Assembly (NCBI GenBank): GCA_916613615.1
Contig: OU744721.1
Span: forward strand, 75,583,060-75,647,059
DNA length: 64,000 nucleotides
Direction: 5' to 3'
Origin: Steromphala cineraria
Lineage: Eukaryota > Mollusca > Gastropoda > Trochida > Trochidae
In this document: one piece after another, positions 59,440 through 64,000 of the stretch
Layout of the letters: the number at the start of each line of letters is the position of its first letter
Numbering within the stretch: the stretch's first letter is position 1
Made by a program: the position numbers and the translations under genes
The notes under the pieces: model-generated
What the model saw: the letters and a program-made list of their open reading frames with translations, nothing else
Told to the model about the DNA's origin: nothing
Databases searched by the model: none

Positions 59440-59466
59440 TGTAAGTAAATAATTTTGTATACCCAC

Positions 59467-62400
59467 TACTGTACATTTAGTTACCTCTCTATCTCTGTGT
59501 CTCTTTCTCTCTATCTCTCAATCTCGTTGTCTATATTTTCTCCTCAAATATTTGTACAATCATTTCTCATATTTTCATAATGTTTCTTGGGTATAAAAAT
59601 AAAAACTGGAGAACTAAAGTGGGAGTGTATTTTTGAAAACATTTTCTTAACTTTGATTAATTGGTCAAGATCCAACATGATTTTAGTGGATCTAGATCGT
59701 ACTTAAGGCTGTTATATCATACACACTTATTGAGCAGGAGTATTATATTAGAACCACAACCCTGCCCGATACCACTACTTCTTTCCTCCTCTCTCTTTCT
59801 CTCTCTTCTTTCCTTCACCTGTTCTCAGCACCTTCCCAGCATAACTCGGTACTTCCTGTTCCGGTCTCGAACTTTTTATCCATTTCAACCTGAAAGAATA
59901 AATTGAATGTTAATTTCCCTCCAAATTCGTTCTGTTGATTTCCGAGGCAATTTGAGCACTTGATTGCACTTTGATCTCATCCTTCAGTGTGTGGAGAAGC
60001 GACCAGTGCACTGACTATAGCGGTGCTCCACGCTCGTTTAGTTGAAGATGAACGTACCGGTCCATTTGGCAAAACGTTATATTGTGTCTTACGCTGTCAA
60101 ACAATGGTGTTGCGTAAAGTTGAAATTGAAATTGCTTTGGCATAATGTCTGGATGCTTGTCTTCACTGTCATTTTCCTTCCTAATGTTTTGACATGCAAG
60201 AGAAGATTATTTCTGTACGTTAATTACTGATCATCGCTGAGAGCTTCATTTGGATGGTTTTCAAAGGGTTTGCTTGACGTCTATTCACAGGAAGTTTTCA
60301 AAAGGTTTTTTGGTGCTTTTAATGTCCATAGTAATAACAGTTTTTGAAAATATGATTTCAAAGTGTATTAATTCAAATATGGATTTTTTTAAAGTTCGTG
60401 TGTAGCTGTATACAAGTCAAAGGGGCCTTGGATACATTATATATCGATTGTGCTTTGTATAGTCCTCTGTATACATGATTCAAGTTTGTAATTTGAATAG
60501 CAACATTTCATTTCATTTCATTAACCAGATTGTCAACAAAATAACCCTGAAGATTTTATAAGGACAGTATGCTGATCGATTTGGTGTGAATAAATATAAT
60601 TACAATTCATTTAATTTTCACTGAAGCCAAAATTGCGTACAAACGTTCAATCTGAACTTATTGAGTTCTCTTTTATTTAAGTGGAAGGAAAATAATTTAT
60701 TACTTTTTATTTTATGTTTTAAGTACAATGAGGGCCAAAGGGGTAAAAACTAAATAAATAATTTTTCTCATGCTTCTTCTTCATTGTAGCAAAATACATC
60801 CAACTCACTGCTACATCATCATTTGTCTAAAAGACGTTAAAAGATAAACACAGACACAAAAGAAATATTTCTTTGTAAAAATCCTTTCTAATCAAAAGGA
60901 CCTTCTGCTTTTAACCTAAGCCGACGTCCCTCTCGTAATTACTGCCCCGGTACATTCATAACGATATTAGCAAGATAAAGTTTCAGAAAGCGTTATTTAG
61001 TTGGAAAGCAGTTCATTGATTTTATGTCAGAAAGCTGGGCTATTACGACTAGCTTCTGTATTGCCGGTGTTCTTTACATACAAGACGTAGTATTTTGACG
61101 ATAAAATTGATCCATTTACTGCTGTGCTAACCCAATTACTTGCACATTATCATAGTTTGCTTCACCATTGTCTCCCTTATGTATATACAACAGTCACATT
61201 GTTGGCAACTTAACATGACACTAATAACGAGTAGCCCAAATATGAGTTATTTTCACATTGACGGAACCGACTATGCTGTAATTACTAATAGGTTAATGGT
61301 GCAAATATTGTATGTGAGAAAATTAGGTTGCACTTTGCCAGCTTTATTGACTGTAGAGACATTTGATTACAAGTTATTTGACACAATTACTATGTTTAGT
61401 AGGCTTGATCGTTTGTTTGGTGAGAAGATTTTATGTTTAATCTACAGAGCTATAAGAAACATGGTTAACCTATACTTCAAAATATCTAATTTTGTTGTGG
61501 AATAAGTATTGATTTTCTAATTTGGCATACAGTATAATGGCTTCTCATTTACCGATATCCGTGTTTAGATGTGAAAATTCAAAATACTGTCCAAGTTTTC
61601 TAATGATATGACATCAATATTTCTTTATAAAAAAATATAAGATGTGTATCTTTAAAAAAATATCCAACTTTCCATGATATAAAAATATCACTGATATTCT
61701 AACAAGCAACAAGAGGGGAAAACTAACCAAGATGTTTAATGATTATGGAGTCAATATTTCATTATGAAAAATATGTAAAACATGTATTTTTAAAAGACCT
61801 CTGATTTCTCATAATATCAAAGGGTCACTGATATTGTAACATTCTCCTCTGTGGAAAACTAGCCAAATGACATGGTGTCTATTTCATTATGAAAAATATG
61901 TAATACTATCCTTTCTTTGATATTAAGAGGCAACCAATATTCCAATATTCTCCTCAGTGCATATATAATAATGAATTCCTAATTGCTTACTGCATCAAAC
62001 CATTAAGGCATGATCATGGTATCTCATTACGTGTACACCTTGTCAATGTTTATAATTTGTTAAACAATATAACAATTTGGCATCATAGAAATATACATTT
62101 CCAAGGACGTAGACCTCTCTAACCCAAGTCCTTGGTATTTCCCAACAAACGACCAGTACCTATTGCTTATAAGAACTGCCCCCTAACCCTTTGAGCATTC
62201 CCCTCATATTGAAGTATATGCTAATCTACGGCATCTTCTCAAGTGTTGGTAGATAAGAAGCCTCCCTTTGTTCTCGTTGAACATTGTGATTCTGTTTCCG
62301 GAACGATGTGAAGTATTCATTGCAACACTAACCATGTTGTGCGGGTACCCTCAAGACTCGTGTAGTTTATGACGTCCCCGATACGGCGATAGGACGCAGA

Positions 62401-63490
62401 CGTCTGGTTGTAAGTGCATCGTCTGGACGCTGTAATCAATGGAATATAAACTTTTATGATGGGGCAGGGACGGGGGGATTGAGACGTGTCCTGGTCGTGA
62501 TAAGAGAAGGGGAGGTATGATGGAACCCTGAGTACCCCCTATCTCATCTACACCGCCCTCTTGAATATGTAGATAACATTCTAACACTGGCCTTGCGTAA
62601 GTCTTTCAATTATAGTCGCGTGGATGGAGATATAATATATTGTGTTGTTGTATGGCTTTGGTTTCCTACAAAGTCCTTTCGATAGTTTTTTAGATAAAAA
62701 CATAGATCACCGACTTAGTTATCTTCATTATAAGGCTATATTCTTTTATATGAGGTAGTAGTTTTGGTGGTATTGAGGTATTTTCAAGATATGATGCATT
62801 GGTATGTCTCACAATAGTATCTTAAAGCAGTTATATTGCAGAGCACCACCAGGCAAATCGTTCCTAGTTATTCATACAATGTTCTTTGTAAACAAAATGA
62901 ATACTATAGTTTGGTCTTGAAGTAATAAACTGATTATACAGTGGTTGTGAAGTAATATACTGATTATACAGTAGTATCATATTTTCAAAGCCCACTTGAG
63001 TAAGGGAACGCTGCATTGCTAAGCAGGTACCCAGTGTAAAGAGATGATGGACTCTGCTGTATGCACAGTATCAACTGAGTACCTATATATGCATCCAGGA
63101 GTAGAGGGCGGTAGTTAACACATTCTTATATCGTTCTTTATTGCCTCTATCTCTACATAATGAGCCGGGGAGCTGAGTAGACGTGGATTGGTAATTGCTG
63201 CTAAGCCTTGCTGCCGACGGAAAGTTGGTCCTACCATTGCTGTATGCCTGCTTTTGGTGATGAAGTTGGAAGTGGCTGATTCGCCCAACAACCTGTGCTA
63301 ACATTCCGGGGGATTCCAGAAAAGCAAGTTTTCACAGTTGTTGTCGGTTAGCTCTCCCAAGCAACAAAAAAACACACGAGGTCCGCCGGATGTGGAAATT
63401 TGGGATTATTTAATATTTCCCGACTTCTGGTTCTGATTACAAGCAAGTTTAGTCCCGTGTGTTGGGACGGGGGCAAGGCTCAGCGGTATA
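59467..63490. other. Presumed intron or intergenic DNA, no gene seen; CT-rich tracts at 59487-59535 and 59780-59815
   Basis: Two pyrimidine-rich tracts (CTCTCT repeats) stand out. A 121-codon frame at 61140-61505 opens at TTG, has no domain, and I do not call it. The stretch 62340-62580 is GC-richer and contains GTAATCAATGGAATATAAAC and TTTTATGATGG, without coding signals. Confidence 0.35.
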
Positions 63491-63494
63491 CCAG

Positions 63495-63620
63495 CGGGGC
63501 CCTAATTGGAAGATTAATTAGCTAATTGTGTTAATTACGGTTGACATGACGTTTCACTTCCCGTGGAGTTTTTCACTCAGGTGCATGTGATGGTGAACTG
63601 ACATATAGCGTGGGTTACAT
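63495..63620. promoter_or_regulatory. Candidate enhancer with packed homeodomain (TAATT) sites
   Basis: CCTAATTGGAAGATTAATTA and GCTAATTGTGTTAATTACGG lie back to back: at least five TAATT/AATTA cores in 40 bp, flanked by GC-richer sequence and a CAGGTGCATGTG E-box. No open frame. Confidence 0.4.
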
Positions 63621-64000
63621 GCAGGGTCGACTCACATCGGTATGGTCTATAAACAGGATCGAGACCTTCAAGAGGGGACTGGCGTCCTAATGGGAGGGTC
63701 AAATTAAGGAGAGGGACAACGTCATGGGGATCTGACAGAGGGGGTCGGGGAGGGGAACACGAGAGTCTAATCTTTAGGGATCTTGTGGTTCAGGAGGTAT
63801 CGGCTATTCGTGCTATATAACTGGATAGAACATTTATAAGAACACACTGTGTCATCATATCTGCGGTCGCAAAAGTACTGTCGCAATTCTTTCCTAAAAA
63901 AATAAAAGTTTACTTTGAAAGATAGAGGAAGTACAAATAGTAATATAAGGACAATATTATAGATCGTCTCGGGTTATACATGTTGTCAACATCCTGATAT

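Noticed and set aside
59487..59535. CT-rich tract as a gene-related polypyrimidine signal
   Set aside because: It is a simple-sequence tract with no AG acceptor followed by an open exon.
61140..61505. 121-codon plus-strand frame
   Set aside because: Opens at TTG without an early ATG, has no domain and atypical composition.

Overview
This is eukaryotic, animal genomic DNA. It is AT-rich and gene-poor, with spliced genes using GT/AG introns, many short DNA transposons, tRNA-derived SINEs and tandem repeats. The mix of a tyrosine-recombinase retrotransposon, SINEs ending in a 'ttaaaccccaactcactcact'-like tail, and an intron/exon layout with antistasin-like and quiver-like genes suggests a mollusc, probably a bivalve. 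That is inference from general familiarity, not a database match.

Layout. 0.2-2.5 kb: a 5'-truncated DIRS/Ngaro-type retrotransposon (reverse transcriptase, RNase H and tyrosine recombinase in one frame). 3.7-4.8 kb: a 170/190-bp satellite with alternating units. 8.1-12.35 kb (+): a four-exon MFS-like membrane protein resembling TMEM180/MFSD13A. Its last codons and stop lie at the edge of a 64-bp minisatellite, and a 5'-truncated LINE has landed in that array (12.76-14.56 kb). 17.17-18.42 kb: a repeat element carrying eight clusters of the nuclear-receptor half-site AGGTCA. 19.5-20.1 kb: a long foldback. 20.5 kb: an intact-looking tRNA-type SINE. 21.9-23.7 kb (-): a three-exon secreted protein with two antistasin-like domains. 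26.2-28.8 kb (+): a three-exon Ly6/quiver-like GPI-type protein whose exon-2 splice acceptor has been amplified five-fold at an exact 92-bp period. 30.1-33.3 kb: SINEs and MITEs, including a 262-bp MITE with 10-bp target duplications inside a SINE. 38.7-39.2 kb (-): a small ORF with a signal peptide, followed by a 36-bp repeat that reads as a 12-residue peptide repeat. 54.75-55.3 kb (+): the first two coding exons of a type II membrane protein with a coiled coil and a CxCxPG junction, probably a MACIT-type collagen or other collagenous membrane protein, which runs out of the window. 59.0-59.4 kb (-): an intronless ORF of unknown function.

Much of the remaining 31-64 kb holds no recognisable gene. 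It does contain islands that stand out from the AT-rich background by GC content and by motif clusters (E-boxes, homeodomain TAAT sites, a TGACGTCA palindrome). These look like a regulatory landscape around the 54.7-kb gene, but that is inference and needs cross-species alignment. The genes do not form a pathway. Three encode secreted or surface proteins and one a multi-pass membrane protein.
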